Part shown: positions 8,284 to 16,104 of the stretch, piece after piece
Layout: every line of letters begins with the position of its first letter
How positions within the stretch are numbered: position 1 is the first letter of the stretch
Assembly (NCBI RefSeq): GCF_004216775.1
Contig: NZ_SGXF01000001.1
Location: 1,104,828-1,168,827, forward strand
DNA: 64,000 nt
Origin: Cuneatibacter caecimuris
GTDB lineage: Bacteria > Bacillota > Clostridia > Lachnospirales > Lachnospiraceae
Direction: 5' to 3'
The notes under the pieces: model-generated
Databases searched by the model: none
What the model saw: only the letters and a program-made list of their open reading frames with translations
What the model was told of the DNA's origin: nothing
Program-made: the position numbers and the translations under genes

Positions 8284-9351
8284 ATGGAAATGACATTCCG
8301 CTGGTTTGGCAGCAAATCCGATTCTGTAACACTGAAACAAATCCGGCAGATCCCGGGCGTTACCGGCGTGATTACCACGCTTTATGAAACCGCCCCAGGC
8401 GAACTGTGGAGTGCAGAAGCCATTGGGGCTTTAAAAGACGAAGTCACGGCTTCCGGGCTGCACATTTCCGGGATTGAGAGCGTGAATATTCACGATTCCA
8501 TTAAAATCGGTTCTCCCGACCGGGACATGTATATTGACAATTATATTAAGACCCTTGAACGTCTGGGGCAAGAGGGTATCCGCCTGGTATGCTATAATTT
8601 TATGCCTGTCTTTGACTGGACCAGATCCGAACTGGCCAGGGTCCGGCCTGACGGTTCCACTGTCCTGGCATATCGCCAGGAAGATATCGACCGGGCGGAC
8701 CCATCTGCCATGTTTGACTCTCTCTCCGAAGAATCCAACGGCTTTGTGCTGCCCGGCTGGGAACCGGAACGGATGGCGCGGGTAAAAGAGCTGTTCGCCA
8801 TGTATGCAGATGTGGATGAAGAAAAGCTGTTCCTCAACCTGAAATACTTTCTGGAAGCCATCATGCCTGTCTGCGATCAATATGACATCAATATGGCCAT
8901 TCACCCGGACGACCCGGCCTGGAGCGTATTCGGGCTGCCCCGCATCATCACCAGCCTGCCAAACCTGCAGCGGCTGATGAAGATGGTGGATAATCCCCAC
9001 AACGGAGTCACATTCTGCGCCGGTTCCTACGGAAGCAATCCGGACAACGATCTTCCCGGCATGATCCGCGCGCTGAAAGGCCGCATCCATTTTGCCCATG
9101 TGCGCAATCTACGCCACAACTGCCCGGGAGATTTTGAAGAAGCTGCCCATCTCTCTTCAGACGGCAGCTTCGATATGTACGAAATCATGAAAGCGCTATA
9201 TGAGATCGGTTTTCAGGGGCCTGTGCGCCCGGATCACGGACGGATGATCTGGAATGAGGCTGCAATGCCGGGATACGGCCTGTATGACCGGGCCCTGGGC
9301 GCCGCCTATTTAAATGGTCTCTGGGAAGCGATCCTCAAAGCTAATTCCTGA
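8284..9351 (+). CDS. uxuA: Mannonate dehydratase
   Basis: Converts D-mannonate to 2-dehydro-3-deoxy-D-gluconate in hexuronate (glucuronate) breakdown. 355 residues, full length for the UxuA TIM-barrel family. Family landmarks are present: TFRWFGSKSD at the N-terminus, NFMPVFDWTR, AIHPDDPAW, HVRNLRH and the C-terminal RPDHGRMIW with metal- and substrate-binding His and Asp. ATG 8284 is chosen because GAGGG precedes it at suitable spacing; the longer frame starts inside the divergent gene's promoter. No uxaC or uxuB is adjacent, so the rest of the pathway must be elsewhere. Confidence 0.92.
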   Translation: MEMTFRWFGSKSDSVTLKQIRQIPGVTGVITTLYETAPGELWSAEAIGALKDEVTASGLHISGIESVNIHDSIKIGSPDRDMYIDNYIKTLERLGQEGIRLVCYNFMPVFDWTRSELARVRPDGSTVLAYRQEDIDRADPSAMFDSLSEESNGFVLPGWEPERMARVKELFAMYADVDEEKLFLNLKYFLEAIMPVCDQYDINMAIHPDDPAWSVFGLPRIITSLPNLQRLMKMVDNPHNGVTFCAGSYGSNPDNDLPGMIRALKGRIHFAHVRNLRHNCPGDFEEAAHLSSDGSFDMYEIMKALYEIGFQGPVRPDHGRMIWNEAAMPGYGLYDRALGAAYLNGLWEAILKANS

Positions 9352-10333
9352 GAATTTTTTCAATCGTGTCCAGCTCTTCTGCAGTAAAAGCAGGAGCGGC
9401 GGTTATTTTTATATTTTCCAGAATCTGAGCAGGCCTTGATGCGCCGATCAGCACGCTGGTCACCTCTCCGTCCCGAAGGACCCAGGAAAGCGCCATTTGG
9501 GCCATGCTCTGCCCTCTGCCGGCCGCCACTTCATTCAGCGCCCGGATCTGCTCCAAACGCGCCAAAGTAACGTCCCCTTCTTTGAGGAAACGGCCGTCCC
9601 GCATGATCCTGCTGTCCGACGGAATCCCATTCAGATATTTGTCCGTCAAAAGCCCCTGCGCCAGGGGGCAAAATGCAATGATGCCCAGTCCGTTGGAAGC
9701 AGCCCAGCCCTTCAGGCCGTCCTCTTCAATATTCCGCTCAAACATTGAATACTTGCGCTGATTGATAATAAAAGGGGTCCTCAGTTCCCGCAGTATTTTC
9801 ACTGCCGACTCCGTCTGCTCCCGGTTATAATTGGAAATTCCCGCATAAAGCGCCTTTCCGCTGCGCACCGCAGCGTCCAGGGCCAGCATGGTTTCCTCCA
9901 GAGGCGTTTCCGGGTCGGGCCTGTGATGATAGAAAATATCCACATAATCCAGCCCCATCCGCCGCAGGCTCTGATCCAGGCTGGCGGTCAGGTATTTTCT
10001 GGAACCCCAGTTGCCATAAGGGCCATCCCACATTTCATACCCTGCCTTAGTAGAAATCACCAGCTCATCCCTGTAAGGGGCCAGGCTGTCTTTCAGAATC
10101 TTCCCGAAGTTTTCCTCAGCGCTCCCCGGTACGGGGCCATAATTATTGGCCAGATCGAAATGCGTAATTCCTGCGTCAAACGCTGTCTCACACATTTCCT
10201 TCATATTGTCATAGCAATCCCTGCTTCCAAAATTGTGCCACAGACCCAGAGACACGGCCGGAAGCTTCAGCCCGCTGGCGCCGCACCTGTTATATTTCAT
10301 GGTTTTATATCTATTTTCATCTGCCTGGTACAT
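9341..10333 (-). CDS. Aldo/keto reductase, YghZ-type (L-glyceraldehyde 3-phosphate reductase-like)
   Basis: 330-residue NADPH-dependent aldo/keto reductase, cytoplasmic. The classical tetrad is visible: Asp and Tyr in DLANNYG, Lys in STKAGY and His in YHHRPDP. The C-terminal SVLIGASRPAQI cofactor loop is present. The GPVPGSAEENFG insert and PYGNWGSRKYL segment are characteristic of the YghZ/GpR subfamily, which reduces L-glyceraldehyde 3-phosphate and methylglyoxal. Its 3' end overlaps the uxuA 3' end by 11 bp, tail to tail. A GAAAGGA site precedes the start. Confidence 0.85.
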   Translation of the reverse strand: MYQADENRYKTMKYNRCGASGLKLPAVSLGLWHNFGSRDCYDNMKEMCETAFDAGITHFDLANNYGPVPGSAEENFGKILKDSLAPYRDELVISTKAGYEMWDGPYGNWGSRKYLTASLDQSLRRMGLDYVDIFYHHRPDPETPLEETMLALDAAVRSGKALYAGISNYNREQTESAVKILRELRTPFIINQRKYSMFERNIEEDGLKGWAASNGLGIIAFCPLAQGLLTDKYLNGIPSDSRIMRDGRFLKEGDVTLARLEQIRALNEVAAGRGQSMAQMALSWVLRDGEVTSVLIGASRPAQILENIKITAAPAFTAEELDTIEKILRN

Positions 10334-10506
10334 TGGCTCAGTCCTTTCTTCTGTTTTCTTCCATCATAAAGGAAACACGGTTTCCATGCAAGCTGTTTCT
10401 AAACCATATGCATCTATTTTTCTGCTATAAGAGCAATTTTTATTTGAATGTTAAAAAAGATCAATAAAACTGATTAATTTTATCCCTTTTCTTTCTGGTC
10501 AAATCG

Positions 10507-10515
10507 TGTTAGAAT
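10507..10515 (+). promoter_or_regulatory. Possible extended -10 for leuA
   Basis: TGTTAGAAT matches an extended -10 element 33 bp before the leuA start. The -35 region is weak, which would suit an activator-dependent promoter. No T-box or long leader fits in the remaining space. Confidence 0.35.
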
Positions 10516-10547
10516 CTATTTTAACATCACTTTAAAGGAGACCACAT

Positions 10548-12539
10548 ATGAAAAATTACAATAATTATGAAAAGCTTTATTATATGCCCCCTGAAATTAC
10601 ATATGACTGGGTAAAAAAGGATTCTATTGACCGTGCTCCTGCCTGGTGCAGCGTGGACCTGCGCGACGGCAATCAGGCCCTGATCGAACCCATGAGCCTG
10701 GATGAGAAGCTGGAATTCTTTCAGCTTCTGGTGGATATCGGATTTAAGGAAATTGAAGTAGGTTTTCCGGCTGCCTCAGATACAGAATACCGTTTTCTGC
10801 GCACCCTGATCGAAAATCATCTGATCCCGGATGATGTTACTGTTCAGGTCCTCACCCAGGCCAGAGAGCATATTATCCGAAAGACCTTCGAGGCTGTAAA
10901 AGGCGCACCCCATGCTGTCATTCACCTTTATAACTCCACCTCTGTGGCGCAGCGTGAACAGGTCTTCCGAAAGAGTAAGGAAGAAATTAAAAAAATTGCC
11001 ACTGACGGAGCTGTTTTGCTCAAAGAGCTGGCAGAGGAAGATGGCGGAAACTTCTCTTTTGAATACAGCCCCGAAAGCTTCCATGGAACAGAAGTGGATT
11101 ATGCCGTGGATGTCTGCAATGCTGTCCTGGATATATGGAAACCCACAAAAGCGAATAAAGCCATCATCAATATACCCGCCACTGTGGAATGTGCCATGCC
11201 CCATGTATTTGCCACCCAGGTGGAATATGTGAGCAAACATCTGAAGTACCGGGATGCAGTGATGCTTTCCCTTCATCCCCACAATGACCGGGGAACCGGC
11301 GTGGCTGACGGCGAGCTGGGCGTTCTGGCCGGCGCGGACAGGATCGAAGGCACTCTCTTTGGTAACGGCGAACGCACCGGAAATATGGATATTATCACCA
11401 TGGCAATGAATATGTTCTCTCACGGCGTGGACCCCGAACTGGATTTCTCCAACATGCCTGAGATCGTTTCCATTTATGAACGGCTCACCGGCATGAAGGT
11501 GGGCATGCGCCAGCCTTATGCGGGGGAACTGGTCTTCACAGCATTTTCGGGATCCCATCAGGACGCCATTGCGAAAGGCATGAACTGGAGAGAGGAAAAG
11601 AAGTGCAAAACCTGGACCGTGCCATATCTGCCGATTGATCCGGAAGATGTGGGGCGGGAATACGGTTCAGATGTGATCCGCATTAACAGCCAGTCCGGAA
11701 AGGGCGGCGTAGCCTATATCCTGAAGCAGAATTTTGGCCTGTCCCTGCCGGAAAAAATGAAGGAGCAGGTAGGTTATACTGTAAAAGGAGTTTCCGACAA
11801 GGAACATAAAGAACTGTCTCCCGATTGGGTATACCAGATTTTTTCAGACAAATATATTAACCGCAGCGATATTTTCCAGGTTCCGGAATGCCATTTTAAA
11901 CAGCAGCCGGATGGAATCCAGGTCTCTGTCACCATTCAGCACGCCGGCAAAAGCCGTGTGATAGTAGGAAACGGAAACGGGCGTCTGGATGCGGTGAGCG
12001 TGGCTATCAAAAATTATTTTGGAATCAGCTATGAACTGACTACCTATGAAGAGCACTCTCTGACCACAGGCTCCTCCTCCAAAGCAGTGACTTATGTAGG
12101 AATCCTGGGCATGGACCGCCAGTACTGGGGAGTGGGCATTGCAGAAGATATCATCAATTCCTCTATCAACGCCCTGGTATCCGCCGTGAACCAGCTGGAG
12201 GCAATGTCCAAGGGTACAGAAGAAAAAAATGAGCGGATTACAGATATATTGAATTACATCCACACGAATTACCTGACTGTATCACTGGATGAGTTATCTC
12301 AGAAATACTTCCTCTCCAAACCCTATCTGTCCAAATACATCAAGGATCAGACCGGAAAAACCTTTGGAGACCATGTGAAAGAAATCCGGCTGGAGCAGGC
12401 CGCAAAAATTTTGAAAAACGGCAGCATTGCTGTTGAGAATGTGGCTTCGTCGGTGGGATATCAGAACGTAGAGCATTTTAACCGCCAATTTAAAAAAGCT
12501 TATGGCCTGACCCCCCTTCAGTACCGCAACCAGAAATGA
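10548..12539 (+). CDS. leuA: 2-isopropylmalate synthase fused to an AraC-type DNA-binding domain
   Basis: 663 residues in one uninterrupted frame. Residues 1-555 are a complete long-type LeuA, the first step of leucine synthesis (acetyl-CoA plus 2-ketoisovalerate). They include VDLRDGNQA (37-45, catalytic Arg and metal Asp), HPHNDRGTG (243-251, metal His pair), GNGERTGN and a C-terminal leucine-binding regulatory domain at about 425-552. Residues 561-663 form a full two-helix-turn-helix AraC domain (SLDELSQKYFLSKPYLSKYI, then VASSVGYQNVEHFNRQFKK, ending GLTPLQYR). Leucine binding could thus directly control DNA binding. ATG follows AAAGGAG. A terminator ends the transcript, so no leuB/C/D follows. 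Confidence 0.93.
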   Translation: MKNYNNYEKLYYMPPEITYDWVKKDSIDRAPAWCSVDLRDGNQALIEPMSLDEKLEFFQLLVDIGFKEIEVGFPAASDTEYRFLRTLIENHLIPDDVTVQVLTQAREHIIRKTFEAVKGAPHAVIHLYNSTSVAQREQVFRKSKEEIKKIATDGAVLLKELAEEDGGNFSFEYSPESFHGTEVDYAVDVCNAVLDIWKPTKANKAIINIPATVECAMPHVFATQVEYVSKHLKYRDAVMLSLHPHNDRGTGVADGELGVLAGADRIEGTLFGNGERTGNMDIITMAMNMFSHGVDPELDFSNMPEIVSIYERLTGMKVGMRQPYAGELVFTAFSGSHQDAIAKGMNWREEKKCKTWTVPYLPIDPEDVGREYGSDVIRINSQSGKGGVAYILKQNFGLSLPEKMKEQVGYTVKGVSDKEHKELSPDWVYQIFSDKYINRSDIFQVPECHFKQQPDGIQVSVTIQHAGKSRVIVGNGNGRLDAVSVAIKNYFGISYELTTYEEHSLTTGSSSKAVTYVGILGMDRQYWGVGIAEDIINSSINALVSAVNQLEAMSKGTEEKNERITDILNYIHTNYLTVSLDELSQKYFLSKPYLSKYIKDQTGKTFGDHVKEIRLEQAAKILKNGSIAVENVASSVGYQNVEHFNRQFKKAYGLTPLQYRNQK

Positions 12540-12574
12540 TATTGGACAGGAGCGCATTCATTTGAGGCAAATCA

Positions 12575-12614
12575 CCCCAGGAGGACTTAGAATTTTATTC
12601 TCCTGGGGTTTTTA
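12575..12614 (+). terminator. Terminator of leuA
   Basis: A perfect 9-bp stem CCCCAGGAG (12575-12583) with CTCCTGGGG (12600-12608) is followed by TTTTTAT. Confidence 0.85.
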
Positions 12615-12730
12615 TCTGCGCTCCCGAATCATTGCTGCTGCAAAGAAACACAGTGCAGCTGCAGGCCAGGCTCCTGCATGCCCTATTAAAGCCGTCAGGC
12701 AGAAGGCTGCCTACTGCGTGTCTGTCTGTT

Positions 12731-12769
12731 AAATAAAATAAGGCGACAGAGTCTCTCCGCTCTATCGCC
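12731..12769 (-). terminator. Terminator of the TPR gene
   Basis: As minus-strand RNA, GGCGATAGAG pairs with CTCTGTCGCC over 10 bp (one G-U), arms 12760-12769 and 12742-12751, followed by a U-rich tail. Confidence 0.75.
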
Positions 12770-12791
12770 AATAATTACTTATACGAACCGC

Positions 12792-14837
12792 CTATTTAAA
12801 ATGATCCTCTTTCAGGACCAGACGCCCCTGCTCATCCAGTTTATTGCCAAACAGCCCCCGGAAAAGCCCTCCTCTATGTTCCGCGCGGTCAATCGCCTCA
12901 TCCATGATCTCCTGAACGTGTTCTTTTTCCTGGCCATCCGGGTTCTGCATGATCTCGTCAATCTTTACATACAGTGCCAGCACAGCAACATCATCCAGCA
13001 CACATTCCTGCTCGTCCGCATATTGAAGGGCATATTCAGCCAGCTCATCAGCAGTAACTGCATCGCAGTCATATCTGTTGGGGAATCTGGAAGACAGCAG
13101 CACGCTGTAATTCATCAGATTGTCAATCTCTTTGGGGGTGTCAATCAGCACCACCATAATATTTATTTCAGGATCATTGACTACCTTTTCCAGTTCCTCT
13201 AATATCGAATCCAGAAGCTTTCCTGCATGATCCACAATCAGAACTTTATCCCTCAGTTTATCCAGTACAGCCAGGATTCCCCGCTTATTTAATTTCTCGC
13301 CATCAATCCTCGCTACCTTGGAAGGCCTACCAGTTTCTTCTTTGGGCATTGATTTCAGCTTCGCCACCGCCAGATCAAAGCCTGCCTGTTCATCTCTGGC
13401 AGTTACCAGAAAGTTCCAGCTCTTCAACTGAGTGCGGGCTCTTTCATAGGTTTTCTCTGCCGCTTCCACTGAACCCGTACTTCTCTCTTTAGGCTCACTT
13501 TCAACTGCAGGCACTTTTACTTCATCTGCCGCTTCAGGCTCTGATGCGATTTTTTTCAGCGTACTCCTGATGTTTTCTTCAAAATCATGTAACGTATCGG
13601 AATCGTTTCTGTATACCGGTTCTTCCGCTATCCCTGCCCCTTCTACGGTAACCTGAGGTTCTGCTTCAAACCCTTCCAATATGGCGGCCCTTGCTTCTTC
13701 CCCAGCCTCCTTAACCCAGGTAGTGCTCTGCTTCAGGCTGGCAGCTCCCAGATCTTCTCTGGAAACAGCCTGGCTGGTTGTTTCAGACTCACTTCTCTGC
13801 ATTTCTTCATCCAGAGATTTTACGTGGATTTTCTCGCCTGCCCCATCTATAAACTGATGGGTATACGGCTCCAGCTTCACATCCAAAAACGTATGCTCTG
13901 TATCTCTGTTCTGCCGATTCTGTGCGGGAGCTGCCACTGTCTCCTCCTTCACTGGTTCTCTTGCTAAAACTGGCGGCTTCGGCATTCTGACCACCGGCTC
14001 CTGTTCTTCCTGAACTGTTTCCTGGCGGGCTGGTTCAGCCTTCACCACTTCCAGTTCTCCTACTGTCTTGGCTGTTGCCACTTCCTCCTCGCGTTCTGCC
14101 CAGACCCGCACGCTCTCTTCAGCCGCTTCTTCCGCTGCCTGGTTTGCGGGAGCCGCCGGAGCTGCGTCCTCTTTTCTCCCTGTAAACTCAGAAGCCTCCT
14201 GAATCTTCCGAAGCTTCTCCGCATATTTTGTCTGATTCTCAGCCTTTTCTTTCTGGCTGGCGGTCAATGGTTCATACACCATCTTCAGCTTCATTGCTTT
14301 TTCCACATACTTGCCAAGGCTGAACCATAAAATGATATCATCACACAGTTTCACGCAGTCTTCCCTGCGGCCTGCCTTATGATACAGCTCAGCAAGCTCA
14401 TAAGACCATCTCTCATCAAAATCCTGAACTCTGTACTCCTCAAGAATTTGGATCAGTTCTTCAACAGGCGCGCCTTTCGCCTTTTCCAACTGATACCGCA
14501 GAATGTACTGTCCCAGATCATGAGGCGCAATCTCCTGAAATTCTTCGTAGTAGCTCCTGGCATCCTGAAAATTCCCCGCTTCTATGGCAATTTCCGTCAG
14601 CCGATACATAATTCTTCTCCCGATCGGAGCATATTCGTAAGCCTGGAGCAGCAAATCAATAGCAGTATCATATCTGCCGTTCGCCACATAAACCTCAGCA
14701 GCGGAAGTCAGAGTCTTCACATCACGCACCTTCCGCCAATCAATGGTGTCGGCCACTTTTATCGCAGAAAAGGTATCCTTTTTGTCCGCCAGCTTTTTCA
14801 TCTGATCTGTTTTCAGCCTGTATTCATATTTATCCAT
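12792..14837 (-). CDS. TPR protein with degenerate AAA+ module
   Basis: 681 residues, cytoplasmic, function unknown. Residues 25-190 are TPR-like helical repeats (NGRYDTAIDLLLQAYEYAP, AGNFQDARSYYEEF). About 195-465 is a low-complexity, Glu/Ala/Pro-rich linker. About 470-681 resembles the second half of CbbX-like AAA+ ATPases (KVLIVDHAGKLL at the Walker B place, LSSRFPNRYDCD and ADEQECVLDD in the lid). At the Walker A place it reads FLVTARDEQAGFD, lacking GxxxxGK[ST], so it should not hydrolyse ATP. Start ATG 14837 has GAGGTGG; the upstream TTG is less likely. It is a single-gene unit with its own promoter and terminator. Confidence 0.75.
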   Translation of the reverse strand: MDKYEYRLKTDQMKKLADKKDTFSAIKVADTIDWRKVRDVKTLTSAAEVYVANGRYDTAIDLLLQAYEYAPIGRRIMYRLTEIAIEAGNFQDARSYYEEFQEIAPHDLGQYILRYQLEKAKGAPVEELIQILEEYRVQDFDERWSYELAELYHKAGRREDCVKLCDDIILWFSLGKYVEKAMKLKMVYEPLTASQKEKAENQTKYAEKLRKIQEASEFTGRKEDAAPAAPANQAAEEAAEESVRVWAEREEEVATAKTVGELEVVKAEPARQETVQEEQEPVVRMPKPPVLAREPVKEETVAAPAQNRQNRDTEHTFLDVKLEPYTHQFIDGAGEKIHVKSLDEEMQRSESETTSQAVSREDLGAASLKQSTTWVKEAGEEARAAILEGFEAEPQVTVEGAGIAEEPVYRNDSDTLHDFEENIRSTLKKIASEPEAADEVKVPAVESEPKERSTGSVEAAEKTYERARTQLKSWNFLVTARDEQAGFDLAVAKLKSMPKEETGRPSKVARIDGEKLNKRGILAVLDKLRDKVLIVDHAGKLLDSILEELEKVVNDPEINIMVVLIDTPKEIDNLMNYSVLLSSRFPNRYDCDAVTADELAEYALQYADEQECVLDDVAVLALYVKIDEIMQNPDGQEKEHVQEIMDEAIDRAEHRGGLFRGLFGNKLDEQGRLVLKEDHFK

Positions 14838-14897
14838 TGTGTCCACCTCATGCTCGCTCTGCAATTGCGCATATTCCCGCTATTATTGAATATTTCC

Positions 14898-14926
14898 AGT
14901 GTAACACAATCTACATTTAATGTCAA
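14898..14926 (-). promoter_or_regulatory. Sigma-A promoter of the TPR gene
   Basis: TTGACA (14921-14926) and TACACT (14898-14903) are separated by 17 bp, with a TG extended -10 element, on the minus strand. Confidence 0.75.
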
Positions 14927-15090
14927 AGATAAACGCAAGAAAAGCCTTGATTCACCATTTTTTTACAATTTTTACCTTATTTTCTTTTCTTCCCGTCAGA
15001 ATGTGTGAATTTCTATTACTGTTTTATCTCTTTTACATACAATTAGAAAATCTCATTTCAGTAAACCGGGCAGGCTCGCTTCAGCACCTT

Positions 15091-15121
15091 AAAAAGGCGG
15101 CTGGAAATATCTCCAACCGCC
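15091..15121 (-). terminator. Terminator of the large RNA candidate
   Basis: Minus-strand arms 15112-15121 and 15096-15105 form a 10-bp stem with one G-U pair that closes only as minus-strand RNA. A TTTTT tract follows (A-run 15091-15095 on the plus strand). Confidence 0.78.
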
Positions 15122-15851
15122 TTAGCTTATTGTTTTGTATTCAGTTTTTATTTATATTTTATCTCGGAGCCTGCTTATGTGATTTCCTGCTTTTCAGGTA
15201 AGTTCTAAACCCAACGGCCTATCCCTTTCTCTGTACTCTCAACAGTTTCGTTCCTGCGGATCCTCCTCCCGCCCGGATATATACCCTTCCAAAATAGCAT
15301 TTACTATGCTGCCTTAAAACGATCTTCTTCCCACTGTCGATTTCCTGTCATCACGCTTGTTACAATCGTTGTATTTCAAATTACTTCAACTGATTTGATT
15401 GTCAAACAACACATCTGTTACTGCTCTAATCAGTTTCTTTCATTTTACTGCAACTGGTTTTCAGGTATTCCATCCTGCATTTTTCCTGTCCGGATACTTC
15501 CTTACGGAATTTGTCCCCTCAGGAGTTCTTTGATGGATTTCTGCTCCTGTCCCTTTCGGGCATCTATGGTTTTTGGGAATTCATCAATATCTGCAGTGCG
15601 TACTGCCACTCACATGTCCGACGCATCTGCTCCGAATGCTTATCATCGACTGATTCTCGGCTACTTATCTGCGGCCTCTCATAAGGCCTGCTTCACAGGA
15701 TACAGCCTTGCACTGCGGATACTGATGTTCCATAGACCCTTCGAATATATCCAGTGGACTCGACCTCCTTTTCTTTTACTGGCCAGATTCGTTTCAGAAG
15801 CTTTCTCGTCACCTCTGACGTTTTTCTGTATTCCTTTTGTTCTTTGTTTCT
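15091..15851 (-). ncRNA. Candidate large structured non-coding RNA, about 760 nt
   Basis: The 1.2 kb between the TPR and aminopeptidase genes holds no convincing coding frame but a complete transcription unit: a TTGACA-17-TATTCT promoter and a terminator about 760 nt later. The minus-strand RNA has many local stems. TTCC-GTAA-GGAA and CCC-GAAA-GGG have GNRA loops; CCTG-TGAAG-CAGG sits inside AAGG/CCTT; TCCTG/CAGGA encloses the GTAA hairpin; and GCAGTGC pairs with GCACTGC about 115 nt away. Length and layout resemble large ornate RNAs such as OLE, ROOL or GOLLD, but I cannot assign it to any. It is not rnpB, tmRNA or SRP RNA by their core motifs. Confidence 0.55.
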
Positions 15852-15857
15852 GGTTAA

Positions 15858-15886
15858 AGAATATCATATTTTTTTTCCTCTGTCAA
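15858..15886 (-). promoter_or_regulatory. Promoter of the large RNA candidate
   Basis: TTGACA (15881-15886) and TATTCT (15858-15863) are 17 bp apart on the minus strand. The start would lie near 15851. The next 150 bp upstream are very AT-rich. Confidence 0.7.
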
Positions 15887-16043
15887 TAGGTTTTTTGAAA
15901 TATTTTTAATTTTTTCGACGTTTAAACTGTTTTAATTGTTTAAATTTTTATAATTGTTTTAATATTCATGGTTATTATGAAAACAAAACAGTTTTTTAAA
16001 TATTTTGAATTGCGCTGAATTTAAAAATATTTTTCAAGAACTT

Positions 16044-16084
16044 CCCCGGCCTTCTCCTGCATTACTGCTCGGAAAAGGCCGGGG
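16044..16084 (-). terminator. Probable terminator of the M18 aminopeptidase gene
   Basis: A 10-bp GC-rich inverted repeat (CCCCGGCCTT with AAGGCCGGGG) lies 20 bp after the stop codon. The T-run after it is interrupted, so termination strength is uncertain. Confidence 0.5.
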
Positions 16085-16104
16085 ACCGTTGTCTTTTATT
16101 CTTC

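Noticed and set aside
10334-10547. T-box or leucine leader-peptide attenuator before leuA
   Set aside because: The space is only about 210 bp, and no T-box sequence, Leu-codon run or terminator hairpin is visible before the start.
15091-15851. Identity as RNase P RNA, tmRNA or group II intron
   Set aside because: The core GAGGAAAGUCC element, a CCA-ended tRNA-like part, and intron domain V were all absent by eye.
15395-15889. Open frame of 164 codons on the plus strand
   Set aside because: No ribosome-binding site and no domain; Phe/Ser/Leu-rich. It overlaps the minus-strand promoter-to-terminator unit, which explains the region better.
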